Part shown: positions 17,188-25,573 of the stretch, piece after piece | Layout: each line of letters begins with the position of its first letter | How positions within the stretch are numbered: position 1 is the stretch's first letter | Assembly: GCA_012744475.1 (NCBI GenBank) | Contig: JAAYBV010000009.1 | Span: 1-33,216, forward strand | Reading direction: 5' to 3' | DNA length: 33,216 nucleotides | DNA from: Phycisphaerae bacterium | GTDB taxonomy: Bacteria > Planctomycetota > Phycisphaerae > Sedimentisphaerales > Anaerobacaceae | Notes under the pieces: model-generated | The model's input: the letters and a program-made list of their open reading frames with translations, nothing else | Databases searched by the model: none | What the model was told of the DNA's origin: nothing | Made by a program: the position numbers and the translations under genes

Positions 17188-20100
17188 CTACCGAGGACGA
17201 GGCTGCAATCGCACGGTAGCGATGCCGAACGCCTTGACGGGTATGGCCACAGCGCCATCGGCCGACTCCAGTTCGGCCTGATTGGCCTCCACGAGGTTTG
17301 CCTGCCAGGCCCTTTCGACGTTCAGGCCCGTCACGCTGAGCGTCGCGGTCGTCGGCCTGCCATCGGTCTCGATGAGGCGGACGATGATGCCCTGACCGTC
17401 TTCCGCCTGCTTGATGGTGGTCAGCAGCACGTTCGAGGGCTCCACGCGGCAGAAGCTCGCCTGACGGTCCAGGGCGCCCTGCCTGGGACCATTGATGACC
17501 ACGGCGGCGAGCGGATTGTGGGCGGACCAGCCGAAGTCGCGATTCACGCGGTTGGCTTGAGGCCCATCATGGCTGGTCAGACTGTAGCGAAACAGAAGGT
17601 CGCTCTGCTGCACCGGCTGGAAGTTCGTGCGGAAGTTGCTGTCCAGAACGAACGCGTACATATGCCCGTTCGTGAGTTGCTCGGGCGTGACGAAGGGCTG
17701 CCCGAAATCGGGCGCCGTCAAGCCGTGGTGGGCCTGCGAGACGTAGCAGGGCCACAGGCCTCCGAACTCGATCAAGTGCGATTCCACAGGCGACAGCGTG
17801 ATTCCCACATCCGGGTTCGACACGCTCGCCCAGTGCTGCACGGCGTAATAGTTCGAGTTTGAGCCCGGAAACTGGTCCTGCAGCGGCTCGATCACCGAGT
17901 TGGAGCCCTCGAACCGAAACGCCGGCGCATCGACCTCGAACGGAAACGCGAAGTAGATCTCCAGCAGCGGCGTCGAGTCCTTCAGGACGCGGTTGAACAG
18001 GTCGATCCGCTTGATCCTGTCGTACAGGACCACCTCCTGGATGATCTGCGGACAGCCCGGGCCGGAGCCGCGAGCGACCAGGCTCGCACAGACCGGTCCT
18101 TTCTGCCCTGGGCGAATCTCGGCGCACGTCGGGCCTTCACGCCGGCTCGTCTGCACCCACTTGGCCACGAACTGGTTCAGTTTGTCCGGCGCCTCGCGGT
18201 CCACCAGCTCGCGCGACAAGTCTTTGTCGTAGAGGCTCGCGATCGCGCCGGTTTGCGGGTCGAGCGTGACCCGGAAGAAACGGTTCTCAACGGTGTTCTG
18301 TGTGACACTCAGCCCGCTGTTCCGTTCGGCCGCACTCTGTCGCGGGACGATGCGATAGGTCTTATAGCCCATGGAGGGGACGCGTTCCGCGACAAACACC
18401 AGGTCGAACAGCTCATGTCCCTCGAACTGCCCGCGCGCCCAGCGGTGCGGGGCATAGGGAGCAGCCGCTAGCGGGCCGTCCAGCTCGACCACCTGGCAAG
18501 GCACCGCTTGCCCGGTGGCGGTATCGATCAGATCGAAGTGGCCTTCCACGGCGCATTTCGTCACACGCACTACATCGGTCCGGTCGAAGGCCAGTGGATT
18601 GAAAACGACGATGTGCCGGCCGGATTGGTCGATCCGGATGTTCCGCGCGATGCTCTCCAGACCTGCCGACAACACGGATTGGGCCAGGCCCGCGGCGCGG
18701 TAGGCGTAGTGGCTCTTCTCGTTCCAGGCCCAGTCCTGGAGCTCGCCCGCCGGATAGTCCTTGCCCCAGGTGTGTTCGTCGTAGAGGAGCACATCGTCAT
18801 AGGCGCGGGCGATTTTCTCCGACGGATACGGCTGATTGCAGACCAGCGAAGCAATCGTCGCGGCCTTCTCCGCCGAGAGCAGCTTGTCGTGCGTCAGGCG
18901 GTTGATGGTCGTCTCTTTGGCCGTCGAGAGAGCCCCCACCACATAGTCTGTGTGCGGCAGCTCGCCACGAAAAGTGCGGACGTCGGCGCACTGCTTGTCG
19001 AGGGCTTTGAAGAACATGGCGTTCGTGGCGACAACGAGCCTCGGATACGCCCACTTCTCGTTCCACTGCCTGACGACCTCGCTGATCCTCATATCGGGCG
19101 GATGGTTGTCGACGCCGTTGTGGATGTACCGCATCACGTCGAACGGCGAACCCCGCTCGTCCATCTCATCGAGCATGCCGGGCAGGGCTTCCATAACCTC
19201 ATCATATGTATCCGGCCCGATCACGCGGCTGAAGAAACCATAGCTGCCCTGGTAGTAGACCAGCACCGTCCGGCCGTCCGGTCCCTGCCAGCGGAAGGCG
19301 TCGGGCCGGCCGTGACGCAGGACGGCCGCCTCGTCCCAGAACGTGTGGATGTCGTTGCGGCCCCACTCGAAATACGTGGGCAGCCCGGCGAAGAAGTACT
19401 TGATGTCGGCGCCTGAGAGAACGGACGTCAGGCCCCAGCTCAGACCGGGCAGATCGGTGATCGACCCGACGGAGATCTCGCCCCCGTATTGCCGTACGAA
19501 CCGGAAGGACGGATACATCAGCCGGATCTGCTGCTCGTGCCCGCACAGGCTGTCGATCTCGTTGCCGAACAGGGCGCCGATCTCGATCCGCCCCTGCCGG
19601 ACGTAGGCTGCGAATCGGTCGATTGTCTCCTGGGGCCTGTTCTCGATGAAATGCGCCAGCGACCACGTCCCCTCCAGCGTGTAGCGGTACTTCGCCTCGT
19701 CCGGCCAGTCGCCGGTCTCGTCGCAGAATCGCAGCACGTCGTCGTAGAAGCCCGCGTAGAGGTTCAGGACGTTCTCAATCGTGTCGGTGTAGCCCAGGTC
19801 ATGGTGCGTGATCGGCACGAAGTAGATGGTCCAATGCTTGCGAGGCTGCCACGGGGCTCGGTGCGTGGCCAGGACCTTGCCGCCCGCCTGGAGAACGAAC
19901 TCTGCCGACGCCGCCTCCCGAACATCCGGCGCCTGGAATCGCAGCGTGGACTCGCCTTGCGGGATCGGCCCGAGACTGGCCGACCGGCGGGCCGAGCCGA
20001 TTCGGACTTCGAGGTCGCATTGGACGGTATCGCCGGCGTTCTGGACGGCGACTTCGACCGTTTGAACCAATCCGTCCTGGTCGCGAGAGAACAGAACTGT

Positions 20101-20340
20101 CGGGCGCACCGATACGATTCGAATCGACGCATCGCCCGCCGCTGCGTTCTGGGCCTTCGCACAGAGGCAAACGCCGGCAAGCAGAACGACGCAGAACAAG
20201 GCACGCATCGACATGCGATCCAGGCGTCGCTGCTTGTAGTGACGCCGTGAGGCGTTCCTCGAAGTGTATGCCCCTTCGGCAAGCTCAGGGCAGGCTCTTG
20301 CGGGCACACTGCGAGCGGCGGCTGCATGAGTGAGGTTCAT
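17188..20340 (-). CDS. Exported GH38-like glycoside hydrolase
   Basis: A 1050-aa protein from the ATG at 20340, which has AAGGAGAG ahead of it. Residues 1-42 contain a dispersed repeat (PELAEG, about 18-23). The true secretion signal follows (RALFCVVLLAGVCLCAKAQ, about 46-64), so the native start may be ATG 20214 or 20208, although neither has a ribosome binding site. After a beta-sandwich (65-165), the GH38-like catalytic barrel shows PITHHDLGYTD (metal ligands H179/D181) and SITDLPGLSWG, with D296 as probable nucleophile in place of the usual IDPFG-type motif. Later come YDEHTWGKDY and the beta-rich C-terminal domains. GH38 enzymes are zinc-dependent alpha-mannosidases; the substrate of this divergent form is unknown. 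It converges on the xylanase gene and is divergent from the SGNH esterase gene. Confidence 0.85.
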   Translation of the reverse strand: MNLTHAAAARSVPARACPELAEGAYTSRNASRRHYKQRRLDRMSMRALFCVVLLAGVCLCAKAQNAAAGDASIRIVSVRPTVLFSRDQDGLVQTVEVAVQNAGDTVQCDLEVRIGSARRSASLGPIPQGESTLRFQAPDVREAASAEFVLQAGGKVLATHRAPWQPRKHWTIYFVPITHHDLGYTDTIENVLNLYAGFYDDVLRFCDETGDWPDEAKYRYTLEGTWSLAHFIENRPQETIDRFAAYVRQGRIEIGALFGNEIDSLCGHEQQIRLMYPSFRFVRQYGGEISVGSITDLPGLSWGLTSVLSGADIKYFFAGLPTYFEWGRNDIHTFWDEAAVLRHGRPDAFRWQGPDGRTVLVYYQGSYGFFSRVIGPDTYDEVMEALPGMLDEMDERGSPFDVMRYIHNGVDNHPPDMRISEVVRQWNEKWAYPRLVVATNAMFFKALDKQCADVRTFRGELPHTDYVVGALSTAKETTINRLTHDKLLSAEKAATIASLVCNQPYPSEKIARAYDDVLLYDEHTWGKDYPAGELQDWAWNEKSHYAYRAAGLAQSVLSAGLESIARNIRIDQSGRHIVVFNPLAFDRTDVVRVTKCAVEGHFDLIDTATGQAVPCQVVELDGPLAAAPYAPHRWARGQFEGHELFDLVFVAERVPSMGYKTYRIVPRQSAAERNSGLSVTQNTVENRFFRVTLDPQTGAIASLYDKDLSRELVDREAPDKLNQFVAKWVQTSRREGPTCAEIRPGQKGPVCASLVARGSGPGCPQIIQEVVLYDRIKRIDLFNRVLKDSTPLLEIYFAFPFEVDAPAFRFEGSNSVIEPLQDQFPGSNSNYYAVQHWASVSNPDVGITLSPVESHLIEFGGLWPCYVSQAHHGLTAPDFGQPFVTPEQLTNGHMYAFVLDSNFRTNFQPVQQSDLLFRYSLTSHDGPQANRVNRDFGWSAHNPLAAVVINGPRQGALDRQASFCRVEPSNVLLTTIKQAEDGQGIIVRLIETDGRPTTATLSVTGLNVERAWQANLVEANQAELESADGAVAIPVKAFGIATVRLQPRPR
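20271..20297. repeat. PELAEG-type dispersed repeat inside the GH38 leader
   Basis: CCCCTTCGGCAAGCTCAGGGCAGGCTC (plus strand) is a sequence I recognise as a widespread bacterial repeat, read in proteins as PELAEG or SLPKG. Here it lies in frame in the first 25 codons of the GH38-like gene. Hairpin-forming sequence adjoins it (GGCGTC at 20223-20228 with GACGCC at 20241-20246; ACGCC with GGCGT at 20242-20255). Recognition rests on memory of the family, not a search. Confidence 0.6.
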
Positions 20341-20403
20341 CGTCTCTCCTTTCGTTCGCGCTTCAGACTGGACAGGACTGCCGTATAGCTGCACGGTCTG
20401 TTC

Positions 20404-20432
20404 AGGTTATGAGGCGGCCCCCCTGCTGTCAA
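20404..20432 (-). promoter_or_regulatory. Possible promoter of the GH38-like gene
   Basis: Reading leftward, a perfect TTGACA -35 lies at 20427-20432. The -10 is poor: CATAAC at 15 bp spacing or TAACCT at 17 bp. The distance to the ATG at 20340 leaves a leader of about 60 nt. The perfect -35 is the main support. Confidence 0.4.
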
Positions 20433-20462
20433 CGGTTTCGCCACCCACGGGGCGGCTATGAC

Positions 20463-20491
20463 TTGAACGGGTCCCCTCGCGGTGCTATCAT
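20463..20491 (+). promoter_or_regulatory. Predicted sigma-70 promoter for the SGNH esterase gene
   Basis: TTGAAC (20463-20468) and TATCAT (20486-20491, 5 of 6) are spaced by exactly 17 bp. Transcription would start near 20498, at the edge of the palindrome at 20500-20515, giving a leader of about 48 nt. Confidence 0.55.
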
Positions 20492-20499
20492 CACCGGCA

Positions 20500-20515
20500 G
20501 GATATCGTGATATCC
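20500..20515. promoter_or_regulatory. Palindrome at the predicted transcription start (possible operator)
   Basis: GGATATC-GT-GATATCC is a perfect 7-bp inverted repeat with a 2-bp spacer. It lies immediately downstream of the -10 of the SGNH esterase promoter, between the divergent promoters of that gene and the GH38-like gene. A bound dimeric repressor here would block the plus-strand promoter. I did not notice a second copy elsewhere in the window. Confidence 0.4.
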
Positions 20516-20545
20516 GTCATTGCCTGATCTAAGGAGAACCGCTGT

Positions 20546-21646
20546 ATGAGACTGACCTTCTGGGTGTTTGCCGCATCATTGCTGTCTTTCACACTGGCTG
20601 CTGTCGGCGCGGAGAGAATCGATCCGGCGTTGGGCACGGTGGACCCTTGCGATGGGACGTCGTGGTACGACGGCCGGCTTCTCATGCTGGAGGGCAAGGG
20701 TTGGGAGGACACCGAATCGTATTACGACCGGCTGCCCGCCAAGGCAAAGGACAAGGTCCGAGCTCCGGTCTGGGATCTCAGTCAGCACAGCGCCGGGATG
20801 TGTCTTCGCTTCCTGACGGAGGCAGCGTCGGTCCGGGTTCGCTGGACGCTCCGGCGCGAGAACCTGGCGATGCCTCACATGCCCGCCACGGGAGTGAGCG
20901 GGATTGACCTTTACGCAAGGGCCGACGATGGGCGATGGATGTTCGTGCAAAACGGGCGGCCCACTTCCAGGTCGAACGAGGCATCCTTCCGCGTGCCCCC
21001 GGGCGCCGAATGCATGTTGTACATGCCTCTCTACAACGGAGTAGAGTCGATCCAGATCGGCGTCGACAAGGACATGGCCATCTCGCGACCTGCGGCCCCC
21101 GCCGTGCCGAACAAGCCGATCGTGTTTTACGGCACTTCCATCACCCAGGGCGGATGCGCCTCCCGCCCCGGCATGGCATACACGGCCATCGTCCGCAGAC
21201 AGCTCGACGTGCCGGTGATCAACCTCGGCTTCTCAGGCAACGGCAGAATGGAACCGGAGATGGCGGACCTTCTGGCGGAGCTGGACCCGGCGGTGTACGT
21301 TCTCGATTGTCTTTGGAACATGCGGCCCGCTGAGGTATCGGAGCGGGTAGCCCCGTTCGTCAAAACGCTTCGGGCAGCCCGGCCCGACACACCGATCCTG
21401 CTCGTGGAGGACTCCAGCGTCAGCAATACCACGCCGACGGAGAAAGGCACGATCCTCCGCCGGATCCATGAAGAGCTGACGGCCGGCGGGATCGGCAACC
21501 TGCACTTCCTGTCCAATCGAGACATGCTCGGAACCGATGGAGACGGCACCGTCGACGGCTGTCATCCCAACGACGTGGGAATGATGCGCCAGGCGACTCT
21601 GTTCAGCACATCTCTGGCAACGATCCTCGGGAGGCCGATTCGTTAA
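20546..21646 (+). CDS. Exported SGNH/GDSL hydrolase, putative carbohydrate acetylesterase
   Basis: A 366-aa exported esterase. After a signal peptide (1-22) comes an N-terminal beta-sandwich (about 25-180) containing the GxDLY signature (GVSGIDLY, 117-123). The SGNH catalytic domain follows (about 188-366): S198 in FYGTSITQGG, G231 in GFSGNG, N259 in DCLWNM, and D337-x-x-H340 in DGCHPND, so all four block residues are present. Members of this two-domain group deacetylate sugars or polysaccharides; acetylated xylan is a reasonable guess from context. AAGGAGA (20531-20537) sits eight bases before the ATG. It is divergent from the GH38-like gene and converges on the PIG-L gene, with only 24 bp between the stops. 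Confidence 0.9.
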   Translation: MRLTFWVFAASLLSFTLAAVGAERIDPALGTVDPCDGTSWYDGRLLMLEGKGWEDTESYYDRLPAKAKDKVRAPVWDLSQHSAGMCLRFLTEAASVRVRWTLRRENLAMPHMPATGVSGIDLYARADDGRWMFVQNGRPTSRSNEASFRVPPGAECMLYMPLYNGVESIQIGVDKDMAISRPAAPAVPNKPIVFYGTSITQGGCASRPGMAYTAIVRRQLDVPVINLGFSGNGRMEPEMADLLAELDPAVYVLDCLWNMRPAEVSERVAPFVKTLRAARPDTPILLVEDSSVSNTTPTEKGTILRRIHEELTAGGIGNLHFLSNRDMLGTDGDGTVDGCHPNDVGMMRQATLFSTSLATILGRPIR

Positions 21647-21670
21647 GACCTTCTCCGGGGTCAGTCAGAA

Positions 21671-22657
21671 TCACTGCTGCGCCACAAAGGGAAACAGCGT
21701 GCGCAACTCGTCCTTTGTCGGATACCGCCCGTACTCGCAGACCTCGAAGGCCTCCGCGTGCCGGACCTTCTTGCCGGCTTCCTCGCCATACAGTTCGATC
21801 AGTCTGTCGCGATACTGGTTGGCGAGGTCCATGTGCTGCTGTCGGAGCCAGCCCTTGCGCAGTTGTTCCTGCCGGGCCTTCAGATCGGCCGCGTCTCGGG
21901 GCACATCGCTGGCGCTGCCGCCGCAGCCTCCCTCGATAAACTGCGACACGAGCTCCGCCATCGCATCGAGTTTCCGCTCGATCACCGAATCGATGGAGAC
22001 GACAATGTCGGGACGGAACGGATTGGGCTTCTGGAACCCATCGGACGCGTAGAGAAACACCGGGTTTTTCTTTATCGCGGGCACGTCGGGGCAGAAGAAC
22101 GGCACGGTGACCATGTACGCCGCATCCTGCACCAGGATGCCGGTGTAGCGATGGTCCGGATGATAGTCGTTCGGCCGGTGGGTGATCACGATGTCCGCAT
22201 TCCAGTGGCGGATCAGGCGGGTGAACGTCCGCCTGTTCTCGAGCGTCGGCTCGATCTCACCGTCATGGATGTCGAGCACCTGGACCGTGTTGCCGAGGAT
22301 CCTGGCAGCCTCCTGGACTTCCGCCGTTCGACGCAAGGCCAGCGGCCCGCCGGCCGTCTGCCAGTGCCCGATGTCACCGTTCGTGGTCGATACGAATTTC
22401 ACATGATGGCCCAAGTCGCTCCACAGACAGGCGGTGCCGCCGGCGAAAATCTCAGAGTCGTCAGGATGGGCCCCAAACGCGATGATCCGCAGCTTGCCGT
22501 CTTCGGGAGGCACCTTGTCCACCGCAACCATCGCCGACCCCATCGCGGCGGTAACGTCTGCGGCGGAGCTCGCCATCCCCAGCCGCGCGACACCAAACGA
22601 ACCCGCCAAGATCAACCCGCAGAAGACCCCGCACACATACCATCGCCATCGGTTCAT
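21671..22657 (-). CDS. Exported PIG-L (LmbE-like) family deacetylase
   Basis: A 328-aa protein with an N-terminal hydrophobic segment (about 8-30) that acts as a signal peptide or membrane anchor. The PIG-L domain shows the zinc-binding AHPDDSE motif (H64, D66 catalytic, D67), a TTNGDIGHW loop, and the third-ligand region ITHRPNDYHPDHRYT. Family members remove acetyl groups from N-acetylglucosamine-type substrates. An exported version points to a glycan or its breakdown product as substrate. AAAGGAG lies about eight bases before the ATG. It is 57 bp downstream of the MFS gene on the same strand, so the two may form an operon, transporter first. Confidence 0.9.
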   Translation of the reverse strand: MNRWRWYVCGVFCGLILAGSFGVARLGMASSAADVTAAMGSAMVAVDKVPPEDGKLRIIAFGAHPDDSEIFAGGTACLWSDLGHHVKFVSTTNGDIGHWQTAGGPLALRRTAEVQEAARILGNTVQVLDIHDGEIEPTLENRRTFTRLIRHWNADIVITHRPNDYHPDHRYTGILVQDAAYMVTVPFFCPDVPAIKKNPVFLYASDGFQKPNPFRPDIVVSIDSVIERKLDAMAELVSQFIEGGCGGSASDVPRDAADLKARQEQLRKGWLRQQHMDLANQYRDRLIELYGEEAGKKVRHAEAFEVCEYGRYPTKDELRTLFPFVAQQ

Positions 22658-22714
22658 CGGACTGTCTCCTTTCTGAACGTCCTTTCGCTATCCAATTCTC
22701 GGTGGCCGAGGGCG

Positions 22715-23950
22715 CTACTCGCCGGCCGCCGGCGCCGTCTTGGCGGCCGCGTCATCGCGGAACAGCAGCACGAACAGACCCAGCAGCACCGCGCTCATGA
22801 CCGTGATGATGATCCAGATGGGATTCCAGTCCACGACGCCGTCTGTCTTCGTCGTGTACCTGTTGATGAGCTGCACGTTGAAATAGGTTCCCACGAGCAT
22901 CCCCACGCCGTAACAGATCAGGATGATGAAACCCTGGGCCTGGGCGCGAATCTCGGGCGGGGCCTTCTTGTCCACGTACACCTGTCCGCCGACGAAGAAG
23001 AAGCCGAAGATCACACCGTGTACGAGAATGGCGATGTAATAGGGCCAGGTCTGCCCCATCGCCCCGCCTGCCCAGAAGGCCGCGTAACGCACCAGCAGCG
23101 CACCCAACCCGATCACCATGGCCCACCTGGCTCCGAACCGCACCAGCGCCAGGGGCACCACGAGCATGACGAACATCTCCACCAACTGCCCCAGATTCAT
23201 GGTCGCCGTGATGTATTCGAAGCCCTGGCTCTCGAAGAACTGCGAGCCGAGGGAGAAGTACATGGTGAACGGGAGCATCACGAGCATGGAGATGATGATG
23301 AACAGGGCGAAATTGCGGTCCTTCATGAGCGTCAGCGCCTGCAACCCGAGGACGTCGACGATTGAAGACTTCCGGCCCTTGCCCGGCGGCGGCGTGTTGG
23401 GCAGAGTCAGGTTCAGCAGGGCCGCCGCCAGCGCGCTGCCCGCCCCGCAGTACAGAGGAATCGCCGTGTTGTCGATCTTCAGGCCATCGTACAGCCTGGC
23501 CGCCACGATGCTGAAGACCCCGGACGCCACCCAGCCGATGGAACCGAAAAGCCGGATCTGAGGGAACTTCTCCGAGGGGGCGTTGGCCATGGCGATGGCG
23601 TTGGTCAGACTCCACGTCGGCATATAGCAGAACATGGCCAGCAGCAGGATCACGAACAGGGACGTCGCATCGGTGACGCGCGCCCCAAAGAAGAACAGGA
23701 CGGCGCAACAGAGATTCAGGGCCGTCAGCACCTTCTGGCTGGCGAAGTGACGATCCGCCACCATGCAGAAGACCGGGGCGATCAGACAGCCGAGCGGCAT
23801 GACGCTGAGAATCCATGCCTTGGCGTTGCCTTCGATGCCCAGTTTCGTCAGATAGGCCGCCAAGGGCACCCACCAGACGGCGAACATCAGGTACTGGAGG
23901 AACATCATGACACTCAGACGCACTCTGACGCTCAGGGGCATTGCATCCAT
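22715..23950 (-). CDS. MFS transporter, nucleoside/H+ symporter (NupG)-like
   Basis: A 411-aa inner-membrane protein with about 12 hydrophobic helices. The start (LSVMMFLQYLMFAVWWVPLA) and features such as FGSIGWVASGVF and VYVDKKAPPEIRAQAQGF are typical of the NupG/XapB-like nucleoside:H+ symporter group, which is common in Planctomycetota sugar clusters. The C-terminus is a short Ala-rich cytoplasmic tail. AGGAAGGGAG precedes the ATG at 23950 with seven bases of spacing; a second ATG lies three codons in. It is followed by the PIG-L deacetylase gene and is divergent from the FG-GAP gene. The substrate could be a sugar or nucleoside; the sequence alone does not decide. Confidence 0.9.
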   Translation of the reverse strand: MDAMPLSVRVRLSVMMFLQYLMFAVWWVPLAAYLTKLGIEGNAKAWILSVMPLGCLIAPVFCMVADRHFASQKVLTALNLCCAVLFFFGARVTDATSLFVILLLAMFCYMPTWSLTNAIAMANAPSEKFPQIRLFGSIGWVASGVFSIVAARLYDGLKIDNTAIPLYCGAGSALAAALLNLTLPNTPPPGKGRKSSIVDVLGLQALTLMKDRNFALFIIISMLVMLPFTMYFSLGSQFFESQGFEYITATMNLGQLVEMFVMLVVPLALVRFGARWAMVIGLGALLVRYAAFWAGGAMGQTWPYYIAILVHGVIFGFFFVGGQVYVDKKAPPEIRAQAQGFIILICYGVGMLVGTYFNVQLINRYTTKTDGVVDWNPIWIIITVMSAVLLGLFVLLFRDDAAAKTAPAAGE

Positions 23951-24030
23951 GGCACAACTCCCTTCCTGCTAACGAGGTGCAGATCCGTGAGCCGCTCTGC
24001 CACGAGCCCAGGCCTCACAAGACCGCTGGC

Positions 24031-24036
24031 AATATA
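24031..24036 (-). promoter_or_regulatory. Possible -10 of the MFS/PIG-L unit
   Basis: Reading leftward, TATATT (5 of 6) lies 80 bases before the MFS start. The -35 is weak (TTATCG at 18 bp). Evidence is limited to the -10 match. Confidence 0.25.
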
Positions 24037-24136
24037 CCATGCCGGGCGGCCTTCCGATAACATATCTGGCAGACAAGGCATGCTTTTTCCACGCGTCACC
24101 TTCGCCATAGGCCAAAGGGCCGCGGGATTCAGAGGA

Positions 24137-24165
24137 TTGCCTGCCGCAGGCCTTCCCGGTACACT
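24137..24165 (+). promoter_or_regulatory. Possible promoter of the FG-GAP gene, flanked by hairpins
   Basis: TTGCCT (24137-24142) and TACACT (24160-24165) are spaced by 17 bp. The -35 overlaps GCCTGC-C-GCAGGC (24139-24151). A second stem, GCAGGT-TTTG-ACCTGC (24170-24185), follows in the predicted leader. Both stems share the GCAGG core, so they might be two operator copies or leader structure. Confidence 0.35.
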
Positions 24166-24220
24166 TGCTGCAGGTTTTGACCTGCGCGAACAGGCGATGG
24201 AGACCATCCGGGGACAACGC

Positions 24221-25555
24221 ATGGCAACGACATGGCACAAGCATCTGATCGCAGCGATCGTCGGTCTCATTTCCGTGGCTGCGGGCGCTGCCGAGCCCCT
24301 GTTCTTCGATACCAACGACACGGGGCCGGCCCCGGCCGGCGTCCCCGTCGTTCGGCCATGGAAGACTGTCCCTCTCGATCCGGACTATGGGGGCCAATGG
24401 GTGGTCAGTGCCGATCTGGACGCAGACGGCCGGGTCGACTTCGTCGCCTGTGAAAACCACAACGTCGGCGATGTTCACTACACCTCGACCGCCGTCGCCC
24501 AACGCCTGGACGGCAGTGTGCTGTGGCGCTGGGGCGATCCCGACATCGGCCGCAAGGAGTGGCACCACGACGTCGCCTGCCAGGTCCATGACTGGGACGG
24601 CGACGGCCGCCCCGAAGTTGTCCTCGCCACCAAGGGGGCCCTCGTGGAACTGGACGGCCGCACCGGCACCGAGCGGCGCCGCATCCCGATTGCCGAGGAC
24701 GCCACTGACTGTATCGTCTTCGCCGATCTCGCGGGGCGGGGCCGCCCCACCGATGTTCTCGTCAAGAACCGCTATCATGATATCTACGCGTACGATCACC
24801 GGGGCGAACTGCTCTGGCACGTGAACGATCCGGGCGGCACGCGAACCGCCCACCAGCCGCGCCCGATCGATCTGGACGGCGACGGCAAAGACGAGATCGC
24901 CGCCGGCTATGCGCTGATCAACGCCGACGGATCACTGCGATGGAGATTCCGCTCGGCCAAGGTCGACGAGAACCGCGGCCATCTCGACTGTATCCGCCTG
25001 TTTCACAGGGCCGACAGGCTGGAAGACGTGCGTCTGGTCATCACGCTGTGCGGCGCCAACGGCATCGCCATGATCGACGGCAACGGGCGGGTGATCTGGG
25101 AGCAGGTGGGCAGCCATTTCGAGTCCATCGACATCGGCCGCGTCATCGCCGGCCCGCCGCGGGCGGGGCAGATCCTCGTGGATATCGATCATCAGCCTTT
25201 CGGCAAGGCGCCCCTGCTGCTGATGGATGAAAACGGCGTTCTGCTCGGCCGCATCAACACCGACTATGCTCGCCATCATCATCTGCTCGACTGGACCGGC
25301 GACGGGCTCGATGAGATCATCAACGCGCACAGCGGCGCGATCTACGACCACAGGGGCCGGCGCATCGCGACGCTCACCGCCCCGGCGTCGGGCAGGGGCG
25401 AACGCAGCATGCTGGTCGGCGATTTCACGGGCGACGGTGTGCCGGATGTGACACTCGTCACAACGGATGCCCTCTACGTCTTCAGGAACGGCGGCGGCGT
25501 CAAGCCCACACCAGGCATTCGCCTGGGAACCGAGTTCAACTTCACGCTCTACTGA
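24221..25555 (+). CDS. Exported FG-GAP/VCBS-repeat beta-propeller protein
   Basis: A 444-aa protein with a signal peptide (HLIAAIVGLISVAAGAAE). The rest is made of beta-propeller blades, at least five carrying calcium-binding-like Asp loops: DLDADGRVDF, DWDGDGRPEVVL, DLDGDGKDEIAAGY, DWTGDGLDEIINA and DFTGDGVPDVTLV. A His pair in GRKEWHHDVACQVHDW and the HHHLLDW segment may mark an active or metal site. The fold recalls the propellers of PL11 rhamnogalacturonan lyases and integrin-like FG-GAP proteins, but I see no diagnostic lyase motif, so function is open: polysaccharide binding or cleavage are both possible. ATG 24221 has GGGGA eight bases upstream; the open frame extends much further but without signal-like sequence. 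It converges on the sugar-porter gene. Confidence 0.75.
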   Translation: MATTWHKHLIAAIVGLISVAAGAAEPLFFDTNDTGPAPAGVPVVRPWKTVPLDPDYGGQWVVSADLDADGRVDFVACENHNVGDVHYTSTAVAQRLDGSVLWRWGDPDIGRKEWHHDVACQVHDWDGDGRPEVVLATKGALVELDGRTGTERRRIPIAEDATDCIVFADLAGRGRPTDVLVKNRYHDIYAYDHRGELLWHVNDPGGTRTAHQPRPIDLDGDGKDEIAAGYALINADGSLRWRFRSAKVDENRGHLDCIRLFHRADRLEDVRLVITLCGANGIAMIDGNGRVIWEQVGSHFESIDIGRVIAGPPRAGQILVDIDHQPFGKAPLLLMDENGVLLGRINTDYARHHHLLDWTGDGLDEIINAHSGAIYDHRGRRIATLTAPASGRGERSMLVGDFTGDGVPDVTLVTTDALYVFRNGGGVKPTPGIRLGTEFNFTLY

Positions 25556-25573
25556 TCGATTTCTCCACCGGCG

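Noticed and set aside
21758-23365. 535-codon plus-strand open frame across the PIG-L and MFS genes
   Set aside because: It is rich in Arg, Asp, His and Gln without any domain, and crosses the intergenic gap of two well-supported minus-strand genes. Likewise 7225-8544, 14655-15836 (-), 15953-17164 (-) and 18508-19416 are mirror frames of real genes.
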